Source: Acidobacteriota bacterium
Lineage (GTDB): Bacteria > Acidobacteriota > Blastocatellia > Pyrinomonadales > Pyrinomonadaceae
DNA: 64,000 nucleotides
NCBI GenBank assembly: GCA_019639175.1
Contig: JAHBSK010000005.1
Coordinates: 248,001 to 312,000 of the forward strand
Direction of reading: 5' to 3'
Shown here: piece by piece, positions 42,310-52,676 of the stretch
How positions within the stretch are numbered: the stretch's first letter is position 1
How the letters are laid out: each line of letters opens with the position of its first letter
Translations under genes and position numbers: made by a program
Notes under the pieces: model-generated
Database searches by the model: none
Seen by the model: the letters and a program-made list of their open reading frames with translations, nothing else
Told to the model about the DNA's origin: nothing

Positions 42310-44904
42310 ATGAGTTTCTCGCTGAACATACTTGAATTTGAAAAGCTCCTTGAGCTGGTCAGCCGCCACGCCCAGACGCCTATGGGCGGCGCTCTGGTAA
42401 AGGAGCTGCGCCCTAAAACAAACAACAGCGATCTGGAACGCGAACTTTCTGCCATTTCCGAGACGATCCTTTTGAACGAGGAAAAACAGGTCGTGTGGTC
42501 ATTCAGCGGCTTGCAGGATCCGGCGGACGCCATCGCCATATTGCGGATAAGGAACACATCGCTGGAACCGAACCTTTTGCTTGAGGTGTCCCGCGTGGCA
42601 AATCAGGCAATTTTCGCACGGTCTGCCATTCAGCCCGAAAAGGAATTTGTGCCCGTTCTTTGGTCGCTGGTCGAAACGATCCCGCCTTCGCTGCTGGCAA
42701 CGCTTGAAAAGATCGGCCGCAAGATACTTCCCGGCGGCGAGATAGACGACACGGCATCGCCCGAACTCGCACGGCTTCGACGCGAGATAAACGCACAGCG
42801 TTCGCGGCTGACGCGTTCGCTGGAATCGGTGATGAGAAATTCCGGCGACGCCATTCAGGACGAACTGGTCACAATGCGAAACGACCGCTTTGTCATTCCG
42901 GTCAAATCGGATTTTCGCGGAAAGGTCGGCGGCGTCGCTCACGGCTTTTCTTCAAGCGGCCAGACGGTTTTCATTGAACCGCTCGAAGCAATCGAAGCGA
43001 ACAACGAACTCCAGAACCTGAAAGGAAAAGAAGAACGCGAAATAGCAAGGATATTGTTCGATCTGACGGAAGAGCTTCGCGAACAGCTGCCCGCCATCGA
43101 AGCCGCTGTTGATGCCGTCGGCAAACTTGACCTCATAAAAGCAAAGGTTGAATTTGCCCGAAAGTTCAACGCCGTCGTACCCGAAATTTCCGATGACGGC
43201 ACGCTCGAACTCATCGACGCACGCCACCCGCTTTTAGAAGAGAACTTGCGCACTGCGAAGACGGAAGAAGTGGGGGAGAAGGAAAGTGTGGGAGTAGAGG
43301 GAAAAAATCCGCGATCCGCGATCCGCGATCCGCAATCGGACGGTCCGCGATCAGAGGTCGTTCCATCCAGCCTTACCCTAACCGCCGACCGCTCGGTGAT
43401 GATAATCTCCGGCGCGAATGCCGGCGGCAAAACGGTCGTGCTGAAGACCGCAGGACTGCTCAGCCTGATGGCAATTTCGGGTCTGCCGGTTCCGGCAAAA
43501 GAGGCTCGCGTGCCGTTCTATCGTTCGATACTGGCGGACATTGGCGACCACCAATCGCTGAGCGCCAACCTTTCGACATTTTCATCGCATATGTCCAACA
43601 TCGCCGACATGATGCGCGAATGCGTGCCGCCCTCGCTTGTGCTTCTTGACGAGGCAGGCACAGGGACCGACCCTGAAGAAGGCTCGGCGCTTGGCGTGGC
43701 GATAGTCGATCATTTTCGGCAAAAGCAGGCTCAGGTCATAGCCTCGACCCACTATCGCGGCCTGAAAATGTATGCTGCCAACGACCCGAACGTCATCAAC
43801 GCCTCGGTCGAATTTGACGAACGAACGCTGCAGCCGACGTATAAATTGCTGATCGGTCTGGCAGGAGCTTCTTCGGGCATCGAGATCGCCGGGCGCTTCG
43901 GCATTTTGCCCGAAGTGATAGATGCGGCGCGTCAAAATCTGGACATATCCGCACAGCAGGCTGAGGAATATTTGGCAAAACTCCAGACCGAAACCCGCCG
44001 TGCCGAAGACCTCCGCATCGCCCTCGAAGAAGAACGCGAAGCGACCGCGATGAAATATGCAGGGCTTGAGGTCGAGGCCGCCAAAAAGGAAAAGGCGAGG
44101 CAAAAGGAATTTGAGCGAAAGCTTGCCGAAACGCTTGATTCGTTTGAACGTCAGTCAAAAGCGTTCATCCAAAGCATTGAGGACAAAGCGCTTCGCAACA
44201 AACTCGAAAAGGAACGCTCCGCCCGAAAGGCCGAACTCAACCGCGCCATCCTCGCAAAATTAAATGACACAGAAACACGCCGACACGCCGGCACGACAAA
44301 GTCAGAACCGGGAGCGATAGCGACCGGGTTTTTGGGCGGCCAACGCTCAGACACAGACCCCGTATCAAGAACGCACGGAGCATCCGCTTCCGACGATTCC
44401 GCATTCCGCGATCCGCATTCCGCAATCCCCACGGTCGGTTCGCGTGTCATCACCACATTCGGCACAACCGGCACCATCGAAAAGCTCGACAAAGACACCG
44501 CCGAGGTCCTCGTCGGCAATATGCGGCTCCGTCAAAAATTGTCCGACCTCCGCCCCGCAGCAGACAGAGCAGACCGCCATCGGCAGACTGAAACACGAGG
44601 AAGCGTGTCATCAAAACCCTCTTCCGCCACACTGCAAAAGCCTGTTGATCCCGCCGACGCCTCAGCCGAACTGAACCTCATCGGCCGCACCACTGCCGAG
44701 GCCGAATACGAACTCGACCGCTTCATCGACGAAGCCTACATGGCGTCGCTGCCCCGCATCCGCATCATCCACGGCTACGGAACCGGCGCCCTGAAAAACT
44801 TCGTCCACCACACCCTCAAAAACCACGAACTCATCAAAAGCTACACTTTTGCATCTTCTAACGAAGGCGGCAACGGTGCTACAATAGCAGAGCTAAAACT
44901 CTGA
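42310..44904 (+). CDS. mutS2: Endonuclease MutS2 (with repeat-derived in-frame segments)
   Basis: 864 residues from ATG 42310 (MSFSLNILEFEKLLELVSRH). MutS2 is a MutS-like ATPase with an Smr nuclease end; it suppresses recombination or rescues stalled ribosomes. Walker A GANAGGKTVV is near 368, Walker B LVLLDEAGTGTDPEEG near 447, coiled coil near 560-640, and the Smr domain at about 787-864 (ELNLIGRTTAEAEYELDRF; IHGYGTGALK). Usual length is 770-790, so about 80 residues are extra. These map to polar segments at about 318-357, and at about 653-705 before the Smr domain, encoded by short-period repeats. Confidence 0.93.
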   Translation: MSFSLNILEFEKLLELVSRHAQTPMGGALVKELRPKTNNSDLERELSAISETILLNEEKQVVWSFSGLQDPADAIAILRIRNTSLEPNLLLEVSRVANQAIFARSAIQPEKEFVPVLWSLVETIPPSLLATLEKIGRKILPGGEIDDTASPELARLRREINAQRSRLTRSLESVMRNSGDAIQDELVTMRNDRFVIPVKSDFRGKVGGVAHGFSSSGQTVFIEPLEAIEANNELQNLKGKEEREIARILFDLTEELREQLPAIEAAVDAVGKLDLIKAKVEFARKFNAVVPEISDDGTLELIDARHPLLEENLRTAKTEEVGEKESVGVEGKNPRSAIRDPQSDGPRSEVVPSSLTLTADRSVMIISGANAGGKTVVLKTAGLLSLMAISGLPVPAKEARVPFYRSILADIGDHQSLSANLSTFSSHMSNIADMMRECVPPSLVLLDEAGTGTDPEEGSALGVAIVDHFRQKQAQVIASTHYRGLKMYAANDPNVINASVEFDERTLQPTYKLLIGLAGASSGIEIAGRFGILPEVIDAARQNLDISAQQAEEYLAKLQTETRRAEDLRIALEEEREATAMKYAGLEVEAAKKEKARQKEFERKLAETLDSFERQSKAFIQSIEDKALRNKLEKERSARKAELNRAILAKLNDTETRRHAGTTKSEPGAIATGFLGGQRSDTDPVSRTHGASASDDSAFRDPHSAIPTVGSRVITTFGTTGTIEKLDKDTAEVLVGNMRLRQKLSDLRPAADRADRHRQTETRGSVSSKPSSATLQKPVDPADASAELNLIGRTTAEAEYELDRFIDEAYMASLPRIRIIHGYGTGALKNFVHHTLKNHELIKSYTFASSNEGGNGATIAELKL
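43308..43352. repeat. Period-7 array inside mutS2, site 1
   Basis: Four TCCGCGA heptamers, then TCCGCAA TCGGACG and GTCCGCGATC. Seven bases by three frames gives a seven-residue repeat, read as PRSAIRD / PQSDGPRSE. It lies just before the Walker A strand, outside conserved parts. Confidence 0.9.
44265..44430. repeat. Compound repeat block inside mutS2, site 2
   Basis: First GACACAGAAACACGCCGACA (read DTETRRHAG), then GTCAGAACCGGGAGCGATAG (read SEPGAIATGF), then at 44395-44430 heptamers GATTCCG CATTCCG CGATCCG CATTCCG CAATCCC (read DSAFRDPHSAIP). Three repeat families share one linker before the Smr domain; all in frame and stop-free. Confidence 0.82.
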
Positions 44905-44959
44905 GAATGTCAGAAGAACCGTGATAACATATATCTAATAAAACGTAGGTATGTAATTC

Positions 44960-45223
44960 ATGCACACACAACAGGAAATATACGAACAGGCAGTAATTCT
45001 GCCTTATGAAGAACGGAAAAACCTGATCAGAGACCTTGAAAAAAGTCTGCGGAACGGAACCGGAACACCGGATATTGCCGACGAAATAGAGCTTTCTGTC
45101 GAAGAGCGAGAAAAGATCGTAAACAGATTGCGCGGAATAGCCGCCGTTCCCGGCAAACGGCCTCCGACTGACGAAGAAGCGAAGGAAGCATATTATTCCT
45201 ATCTGGCGGAGAAATATAAGTAA
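44960..45223 (+). CDS. Putative antitoxin of the PIN toxin pair
   Basis: 87 residues: 'QQEIYEQAVILPYEERKNLI' helix, then acidic middle and 'DEEAKEAYYSYLAEKYK' C-terminal helix, similar in layout to small Phd/RelB/VapB-like antitoxins, though no DNA-binding fold is certain. The stop overlaps the toxin start by one base (TAATG). AGGT lies about ten bases before the ATG. Confidence 0.68.
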   Translation: MHTQQEIYEQAVILPYEERKNLIRDLEKSLRNGTGTPDIADEIELSVEEREKIVNRLRGIAAVPGKRPPTDEEAKEAYYSYLAEKYK

Positions 45224-45660
45224 TGCGTATTCTGCTGGATACTAACGTCGTACTTGATTTTCTGCTTTGCCGCACCGAAGGTTTTGCCATGGCTGACCAG
45301 ATATTTTTTCATCTGCAAAATCGGGAATTCGATGGTTACGTGAATCCGATCACTCCTCTTAATGCTTTTTATACATGCCGAAAAGAGATCGGAAAACCGG
45401 CGGCTGCCCAATCCGTACAAGATATACTCAGATTGGTTTACATTGCCCCTACTGACAAAACGGTATTGACCGATGCATTTGGTATGGGCTTCTCCGACTA
45501 CGAAGACGCCGTTCAATGCGCCTCCGCCGTTGCTGCCGGTCTGGACGCTATCGTCACCAGAAACACAAAGGATTTCAAGAACTCACCGATACCCGTTTAT
45601 TCACCTGCGGAATTTCTCAACACATTAAACACCGAAGCCAAAGAAAACACCGAGGAATGA
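45223..45660 (+). CDS. VapC-like PIN-domain ribonuclease toxin
   Basis: 145 residues. PIN acidic residues: MRILLDTNVVLDFLL (Asp6), DYEDAVQCASAVAAG (Glu/Asp near 91-92) and IVTRNTKDFKNS (Asp near 115). Such toxins cut tRNA or rRNA; the antitoxin holds them silent. The fold is complete. Third toxin-like two-gene module in the window. Confidence 0.85.
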   Translation: MRILLDTNVVLDFLLCRTEGFAMADQIFFHLQNREFDGYVNPITPLNAFYTCRKEIGKPAAAQSVQDILRLVYIAPTDKTVLTDAFGMGFSDYEDAVQCASAVAAGLDAIVTRNTKDFKNSPIPVYSPAEFLNTLNTEAKENTEE

Positions 45661-45844
45661 ACATCCTCACCTCATTACTCTTTCCGGGATGGCTACGCCG
45701 CCGCCATCGCGGACATGAAGATTTGAAACTTTTTAGATTGTCTGACGTGATAAGAATTGTAGAATAGCTTTGCGGTCGCATCTGTCGCCGTCAAAGAGAT
45801 CGTGCCTTTAGAACTCTAAGAAAAAAATAATTCGGTTTTCACTC

Positions 45845-46840
45845 ATGCAAAGTCGCATTGCTCTACTAATTCTGGCCTTGATAACAATGCTGTCAGTTGT
45901 GACCGCTCAGGAAGATAACAGTTGGATGGCCTGGAAGAATGACATCGGTAATACCCGATGGCTGATGTATCATCTGGAAAAAAGCGATGTTGAAATACTA
46001 AAGGAAAAATGGAATGCGGTCGGACAATCGCTTGAGAAAAATCAGACCGAGTATTCAGGAAGCTATATCATACCGGCATATATGAGCGGATATTTTTTCC
46101 GCTGGTCAAAAGAGGCCGGATACGTATTTGTTCGTTTTTTCGATGTCGAGCATCCGTGTTATTTCAGCTTCGGCGATGTTGAGCTAACCGGATCGGTCAT
46201 TCGATTTATTCATAAAGGTGAATCATCAAGTTCCGCTTGCCCGCCATCCAGTTCCGGCCGCCCTGCAGAAGAATGGATTCCGGCGCTTGGCGGACAATAC
46301 TTAGTCCCGCGGTCTGAATTGAAAGAATTTATTGATTATTACAGTGGATTCAATGACTTTAACGGCCATCTAAGAAAACCTGATGATAAAATTCCTTTCC
46401 CGATCTTTTGGGGTAAAACGGATGAAAACCAACCAAAATTTATATTGCCGGATGACTTTTCAAGTTTCATTAAAAGCCCACTGAACGGAGAGATAATCTC
46501 TGTCGGAAAAACGAGGACAAGAAGATCAAAGATATTCGTGTTCGGTAGCGACAAAGCAGAAACGATTACTTCGGTGACGATAGATCTCGGGCGTAAACAT
46601 GGGCTGAAAACCAAACAGGAATTTATACTTTTGACCGATGACGACGGAACATCAGAAACATTGATAGTAACAAGCGTAGGACAGTCTCATTCCAAAGGAG
46701 TGGTCGTGCGAACGATAAACGACAAAGGTAAAGAAGGTTTTCTCGAATGGGACAATGAATCAGATGCTTTCGTGCCAAAACCGTTTACCAAGCTCCGCCC
46801 GGGCATCAAGATCACGACCAGCCCGCTTTCTAAAATTTAG
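45845..46840 (+). CDS. Secreted protein of unknown function, paralogue 1
   Basis: 331 residues with signal peptide MQSRIALLILALITMLSVVT ending near AQE. The C-terminal part (SVTIDLGRKHGLKTKQEFIL, LIVTSVGQSHSKGVVVRTIN) matches paralogue 2 (PITFDSGRNKGVKVGMYFFV, WVEITNVGQKQSVGVLLRYI). Tyr/Trp-rich N-terminal part. No family recognised. AT-rich compared with the neighbours, a sign of transfer. Confidence 0.72.
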   Translation: MQSRIALLILALITMLSVVTAQEDNSWMAWKNDIGNTRWLMYHLEKSDVEILKEKWNAVGQSLEKNQTEYSGSYIIPAYMSGYFFRWSKEAGYVFVRFFDVEHPCYFSFGDVELTGSVIRFIHKGESSSSACPPSSSGRPAEEWIPALGGQYLVPRSELKEFIDYYSGFNDFNGHLRKPDDKIPFPIFWGKTDENQPKFILPDDFSSFIKSPLNGEIISVGKTRTRRSKIFVFGSDKAETITSVTIDLGRKHGLKTKQEFILLTDDDGTSETLIVTSVGQSHSKGVVVRTINDKGKEGFLEWDNESDAFVPKPFTKLRPGIKITTSPLSKI

Positions 46841-46904
46841 CGTCGCATTGATTAATGAAATAAACCACTTAGAAACAACAAAGTGCTGCGACTGATTTTT
46901 CATT

Positions 46905-47891
46905 ATGAAATGTCTAAAACCATCATTACTTAACAGCATCGCTCTTATCCTGGCATTGTCAGCCGCCGTGTTCTGTCAGGACGAGCCTAAAGCAGTTTCT
47001 TTCGACGAGGAAAGCAACTGGTATAAAGAGATCGGAAAGGGAGATAATTGGTATTCCAGATTCGATTTTACGAGATATACTGAAGAGGATATTCTCGCGG
47101 CAAAGTCAAAATACTCTCGAATCGCAGAAAACCTATCCAAAGACGAATGGAGTGGCTACTACATACAAAACCGCATGCTTGGAGTTGAAGAATTGACATG
47201 GGGAAATGAAACCGGTTATGTAAGAACCTATATCTATCACACACTGGTATTTATCGACTACGGAAAGGCTATATCTAAACAAGACAGCATTGCATTTATC
47301 TCAGAGAAACCTGTACTTTCACCTCGAAGACCCGTTTCTATGCCGAACCTTATAAAGGTCAAATTCGGCGATTCGCATTTCCTTGTTCCTCAAAAATATC
47401 TTCTTGATTTTGCTGAGCGTGCCGCAGGTCTAAAAAATCTTCACGGGGAAAATGATTATTACTGGATAAAGGAACCCGATGCCGCAAAAAAGGTCTTTGG
47501 CTTGCCTGTTTATCCAAAACAATTTGCCCATCTTGTTCGACAGCCTATAAATATGAAGATCACTGCAGTGGGTAAAGCGAGCCTGCATCAAAACAGATTT
47601 GATGACGGTGAAGTATATTCCGAAGAACTGCACCGGCCCATTACATTCGATTCAGGCAGGAACAAAGGAGTCAAAGTGGGAATGTATTTCTTTGTAGATG
47701 ACTTGGGAGAATGGGTAGAGATAACAAATGTAGGACAAAAACAGTCAGTTGGTGTTTTGCTCCGATATATTATTAATTCGACTCAAGAAGAATGTTGGGA
47801 AGATGAAGAAAAACGGGAAGGTGAGAGGCCTTGTCGGGAAATTAAAATCGGAATGGCCGCTAGAACCCTTAGCCGGGAATTCAATTTGTGA
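46905..47891 (+). CDS. Secreted protein of unknown function, paralogue 2
   Basis: 328 residues with signal peptide to about FCQDE. Tandem relative of the 45845 product: aligned C-terminal region as noted there, a similar N-terminal Trp/Tyr region (ESNWYKEIGKGDNWYSRFDF), and a LVPQKYLLDFAERAAGLKN stretch equivalent to LVPRSELKEFIDYYSGFND. It came from a tandem duplication and has since diverged strongly. A CGATAGC/GCTATCG hairpin (47904-47923) lies between it and the convergent gene. Confidence 0.72.
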   Translation: MKCLKPSLLNSIALILALSAAVFCQDEPKAVSFDEESNWYKEIGKGDNWYSRFDFTRYTEEDILAAKSKYSRIAENLSKDEWSGYYIQNRMLGVEELTWGNETGYVRTYIYHTLVFIDYGKAISKQDSIAFISEKPVLSPRRPVSMPNLIKVKFGDSHFLVPQKYLLDFAERAAGLKNLHGENDYYWIKEPDAAKKVFGLPVYPKQFAHLVRQPINMKITAVGKASLHQNRFDDGEVYSEELHRPITFDSGRNKGVKVGMYFFVDDLGEWVEITNVGQKQSVGVLLRYIINSTQEECWEDEEKREGERPCREIKIGMAARTLSREFNL

Positions 47892-47917
47892 AACATGCTC
47901 TACCGATAGCGATCGGG

Positions 47918-48313
47918 CTATCGCACGCCGCGGGTTACATTGAACGCATCGGCAAGTTTTAGGACCAATATTCCATCCTTGCCCATCTCCGGTTCGTTGA
48001 AAACAACCGTGCTTTCCACCGAGATACCGAAATGCATACAGAACGAGCTTGCGGATATGACATGATAATTTGAGTTCTTTTTTACCTTTACCGGAAATGC
48101 GTTCTTTTTTGTCGGGTCAGTTGCTTTCAGCCCTATCAGCCTGCGGTTGGCATCAAACAAAAGTTCCACTGCCGCTGCCGAACCAAGCGCGGCGTGTGCC
48201 TTTTTGTTCAGTAAGAGCGTGTGTTTTTTGCTTAGTGTTATGCGAATTTTCTCCTTGCTGTATCCGTGCGGGCTTCCCTGAAATGTCGTCCAATATTTGA
48301 TCATCTGTTTCAT
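47918..48313 (-). CDS. Conserved-looking small protein, function unknown
   Basis: 131 residues from ATG 48311-48313, or 128 from ATG 48302-48304, which has GAGAGG nine bases ahead; the frame is open further upstream. Features: IKYWTTFQGSPHGYSKEKIR, basic LSKKHTLLLNKKAHAALG, and VELLFDANRRLIGLKATDP followed by the C-terminal ADAFNVTRGVR. The beta pattern could be an AbrB-like or small binding protein; no family claimed. The 550-base space up to dnaG holds the repeats noted at 48637, and one short stop-free stretch on the minus strand (about 48450-48560, read as FVGVLFFDTEVAVNIDGYL) that may be a gene remnant. Confidence 0.6.
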   Translation of the reverse strand: MKQMIKYWTTFQGSPHGYSKEKIRITLSKKHTLLLNKKAHAALGSAAAVELLFDANRRLIGLKATDPTKKNAFPVKVKKNSNYHVISASSFCMHFGISVESTVVFNEPEMGKDGILVLKLADAFNVTRGVR

Positions 48314-48636
48314 CCTCTCATCAATTCTGAAACGATTGTTGCATATTTGAAACATATTTGCAAGCATAAAATTCCAGGATCCCCGCTTTTTTATCGGCTT
48401 GGCTCAGCAGCTTTCCTACCGGTCCCGGCGTCGCTTCATTTAAGACGTTCATGGACAACCGGCACCGCAAATGACAACTCAGCCGCTTTGGTCAAATATC
48501 CGTCGATGTTAACGGCGACCTCAGTGTCAAAAAAGAGAACGCCGACAAATATCTGACGCGGCCGCCCACACTCGTTTCGCAAACGACGATAACCAAGACA
48601 TCAAAGCGGAAAATCGCCTCCAACACCGTCTAAAAC

Positions 48637-48725
48637 GGTCAGGAAAATGCCTGAAATGGTCAGGAAATAGGTCCGTTTGGTCAGGAATTTTGCGATTTGG
48701 TCAGGAATTTCGTAATTTGGTCAGG
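48637..48725. repeat. Five tandem 20-21-bp repeats upstream of dnaG
   Basis: GGTCAGGAAW units start at 48637, 48658, 48679, 48699 and 48719, with spacings of 21, 21, 20 and 20. Units three to five are nearly identical (GGTCAGGAATTTYGYRATTT). The array lies 140-230 bases before the likely dnaG start codon and runs into an in-frame upstream extension. Confidence 0.9.
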
Positions 48726-48864
48726 TAAAAACATCGGCGAAGACATTTTCGCACTCGGGCTGTTGTCCAAAACTGATCTTGACCCCGAATTTCCTCATTT
48801 TCCACTCCCTCTTAGAGAAACTCGCCGGAGAGTTGTAATATATCTTCACAGCCTTTTTGCAACC

Positions 48865-50712
48865 GTGCTTTACGACCAGTATTTCATTGATGACCTGAGG
48901 GAACGTGCCGATCTGGTGCGGCTTATCGAGCCGTATGCTCCGTTGAAGAAAAAAGGGGCGAACTGGATGGGCAACTGCCCTTTTCATCAGGAAAAAACGC
49001 CGTCTTTTTCGGTAAATCCCGCGAAAGGTTTTTACAAATGTTTCGGCTGCGGCAAGGGCGGCAACGCCTTTACGTTCGTGATGGAAATGGAAGGGCTGAA
49101 CTTCCCCGAAGCCGTCCGCCGCATCGCGGAAATGAACGGCGTTCCGCTGCCAGAACCCATTGACGACGGCCAATATACCGCGCGAAAACAACAGAAAGAA
49201 GAACAGAAAAAGCTTTCCGAACAGGTTATAGAACTCAACCGCCTGGCGTTGGAATTTTGGGAAAAAGAACTGCAGGGCAAAAATGCAAAGGCCGCTGCGG
49301 CACGCGAATATCTTTCGCAACGCGGCATTTCTGAAGATGTGCAAAAACAATTTCGGATCGGTTTCGCTCCCGATTCATGGGACGCACTGCTCACACATTT
49401 GAAAACATCAGGCGCTGATGAAAAACTGATCGAACAGAGCGGGCTTGTGTCTGTAAATGAAGAAAAGGAAAGGGTTTTTGATCGTTTTCGCAACCGCATC
49501 ATCTTCCCTGTTCTGGATGTGAACGGCGCTCCGGTCGCTTTCGGCGCCCGTGCGATGGGCGACGACCAGCCGAAATATCTCAACTCGCCCGAAACTCCGG
49601 CATACGTCAAAGGGCAGCATCTTTACGGGCTTTTTAATTCCAGAGATGCCATCAGGCAAAAGAAATTCGTCATTTTGGTCGAAGGCTATCTTGACCTCAT
49701 CGCGCTTTATCAGTTCGGCGTCACGAATGTCGCCGCCAGCCTCGGAACGGCGTTCACACCGGAACAGGCAAAGCTTTTGGGCCGCTTTACCAAACGCGTC
49801 GTCATAAATTACGACGGCGATCCTGCCGGCATCAAGGCCGCCCGACGCGCCATCGAACAGCTTTTGCCGCAGGATCTGGAGATAAAGGTGCTTGTCCTGC
49901 CCGGCGGCCAGGACCCTGACGATTTTATCCGCGCGAACGGCACTGATGGCTACAATGATGCTCGCGGAAAGGCTCTGCCATTTCTCAATTTCAGCCTCGA
50001 GTCTTCAATGTCGGAGCGGAATTTTTCCAACCCGAAACAACGTGCCGAAGCCATCGAAGAGGTCATTCCCGTCATCGCCGCGATAAAGAATCCGATACAA
50101 AAACGCCAGAGTTTTGACGACGCAATGGTGTTCTATCGGGTCGATGACGACGGCATAAAACGCGACCTCTGGCACACGGTAAAAAATGGCCGCTCCGCCG
50201 AAACCGGCACGATAAAACAACAGGTCAGCCGCGTGGCACGCGCCCGTTTGACCGTCGCCGAACAGCAACTGCTCGAACTCGTCGTTTACGATACGGAACT
50301 GCGTGAAAAGGTGCTGGAAATACTGGAAGAACCCGATCACGAAAACCTTGCAACGGCGGAAATATTCCGGGCAATGTACATCGCCGCAGAGAACGGCCAC
50401 GACCTGACCGCCGAATTTCTCTTAAACGCCGCAGGTGACGATCCCGTCTTGCAGGATCTTGTGCCTTTGCTCATGATGGTCGAACCAAAACGCGCCGAGG
50501 GCGAGGTGATCGACGAGGTTTTTCATCAGGCCGAAAACTGCATTTTGACGCTCCGTTCAATGGCAATCACCAACCGCATTTCGGACATCGCCAGAGAACT
50601 TGCCGCTGCAGAACAGGCCGGTGACGGTGCCCTCGCCTCGCAGTTGGTCGCCGAACAGCTAGATCTGGCAAGAATGAAGCATACTCTGCTTACAAAGATC
50701 AAAGAAATCTGA
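48865..50712 (+). CDS. dnaG: DNA primase
   Basis: 615 residues from GTG 48865 (VLYDQYFIDDLRERADLVRL), chosen because primases begin just before FIDDLRERAD; the frame is open back to 48697 but that part is repeat derived. CHC2 zinc finger: Cys38-x2-His41-x17-Cys59-x2-Cys62. TOPRIM centre: VILVEGYLDLIALYQFG near 265 and INYDGDPAGIKAA near 310. C-terminal DnaB-interaction region from about 440. Makes RNA primers for replication. With rpoD it forms the usual primase-sigma pair, though each has its own promoter signal here. Confidence 0.94.
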   Translation: MLYDQYFIDDLRERADLVRLIEPYAPLKKKGANWMGNCPFHQEKTPSFSVNPAKGFYKCFGCGKGGNAFTFVMEMEGLNFPEAVRRIAEMNGVPLPEPIDDGQYTARKQQKEEQKKLSEQVIELNRLALEFWEKELQGKNAKAAAAREYLSQRGISEDVQKQFRIGFAPDSWDALLTHLKTSGADEKLIEQSGLVSVNEEKERVFDRFRNRIIFPVLDVNGAPVAFGARAMGDDQPKYLNSPETPAYVKGQHLYGLFNSRDAIRQKKFVILVEGYLDLIALYQFGVTNVAASLGTAFTPEQAKLLGRFTKRVVINYDGDPAGIKAARRAIEQLLPQDLEIKVLVLPGGQDPDDFIRANGTDGYNDARGKALPFLNFSLESSMSERNFSNPKQRAEAIEEVIPVIAAIKNPIQKRQSFDDAMVFYRVDDDGIKRDLWHTVKNGRSAETGTIKQQVSRVARARLTVAEQQLLELVVYDTELREKVLEILEEPDHENLATAEIFRAMYIAAENGHDLTAEFLLNAAGDDPVLQDLVPLLMMVEPKRAEGEVIDEVFHQAENCILTLRSMAITNRISDIARELAAAEQAGDGALASQLVAEQLDLARMKHTLLTKIKEI

Positions 50713-50786
50713 TAAACTTGATTGTTTACGCGATGATGTACCGGCCTGAACATTTTGGCCGCAAAAAACGTATCATAATATGTTAG

Positions 50787-50814
50787 TTAACAACGGTTTA
50801 GCGGTAAATATAAT
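50787..50814 (+). promoter_or_regulatory. Sigma-70 promoter of rpoD
   Basis: TTAACA (50787-50792), a 16-base spacer, and a perfect TATAAT (50809-50814). The start codon of rpoD is 19 bases after the -10, so the 5' leader is short. No ribosome site is obvious. Confidence 0.75.
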
Positions 50815-50832
50815 CTAAATCGTTACTTTAAT

Positions 50833-52557
<1,725 letters not shown>

Positions 52558-52572
52558 GCACTTGATATGCAG

Positions 52573-52608
52573 AAAAAAAGACGGTCATTTTCTGATCGTC
52601 TTTTTTTA
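52573..52608 (+). terminator. Rho-independent terminator after rpoD
   Basis: AAAAAAA, GACGGTCA, loop TTTTC, TGATCGTC, then TTTTTTT. A-run in front makes it bidirectional, serving the convergent lipoprotein gene as well. Confidence 0.9.
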
Positions 52609-52676
52609 TTACCTGCAAGAAATTAAATTTTCAAAAACCCAGTCAAACCTCATAAATAATAGTGCCGTTATATCTA

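Noticed and set aside
47904..47923. CGATAGC/GCTATCG hairpin as a terminator
   Set aside because: No T-run follows on either strand; it overlaps the stop region of the convergent gene and resembles the mutS2 repeat word GCGATAGCG.
48450..48560. Short stop-free stretch on the minus strand near dnaG
   Set aside because: It reads plausibly (FDTEVAVNIDGYL) but has no start, no ribosome site and no family; kept only as a possible remnant in the text.
48637..48725. Possible CRISPR array or N-terminal part of DnaG
   Set aside because: No unique spacers; the DnaG family starts well after the repeats, so the in-frame extension is not taken as coding.
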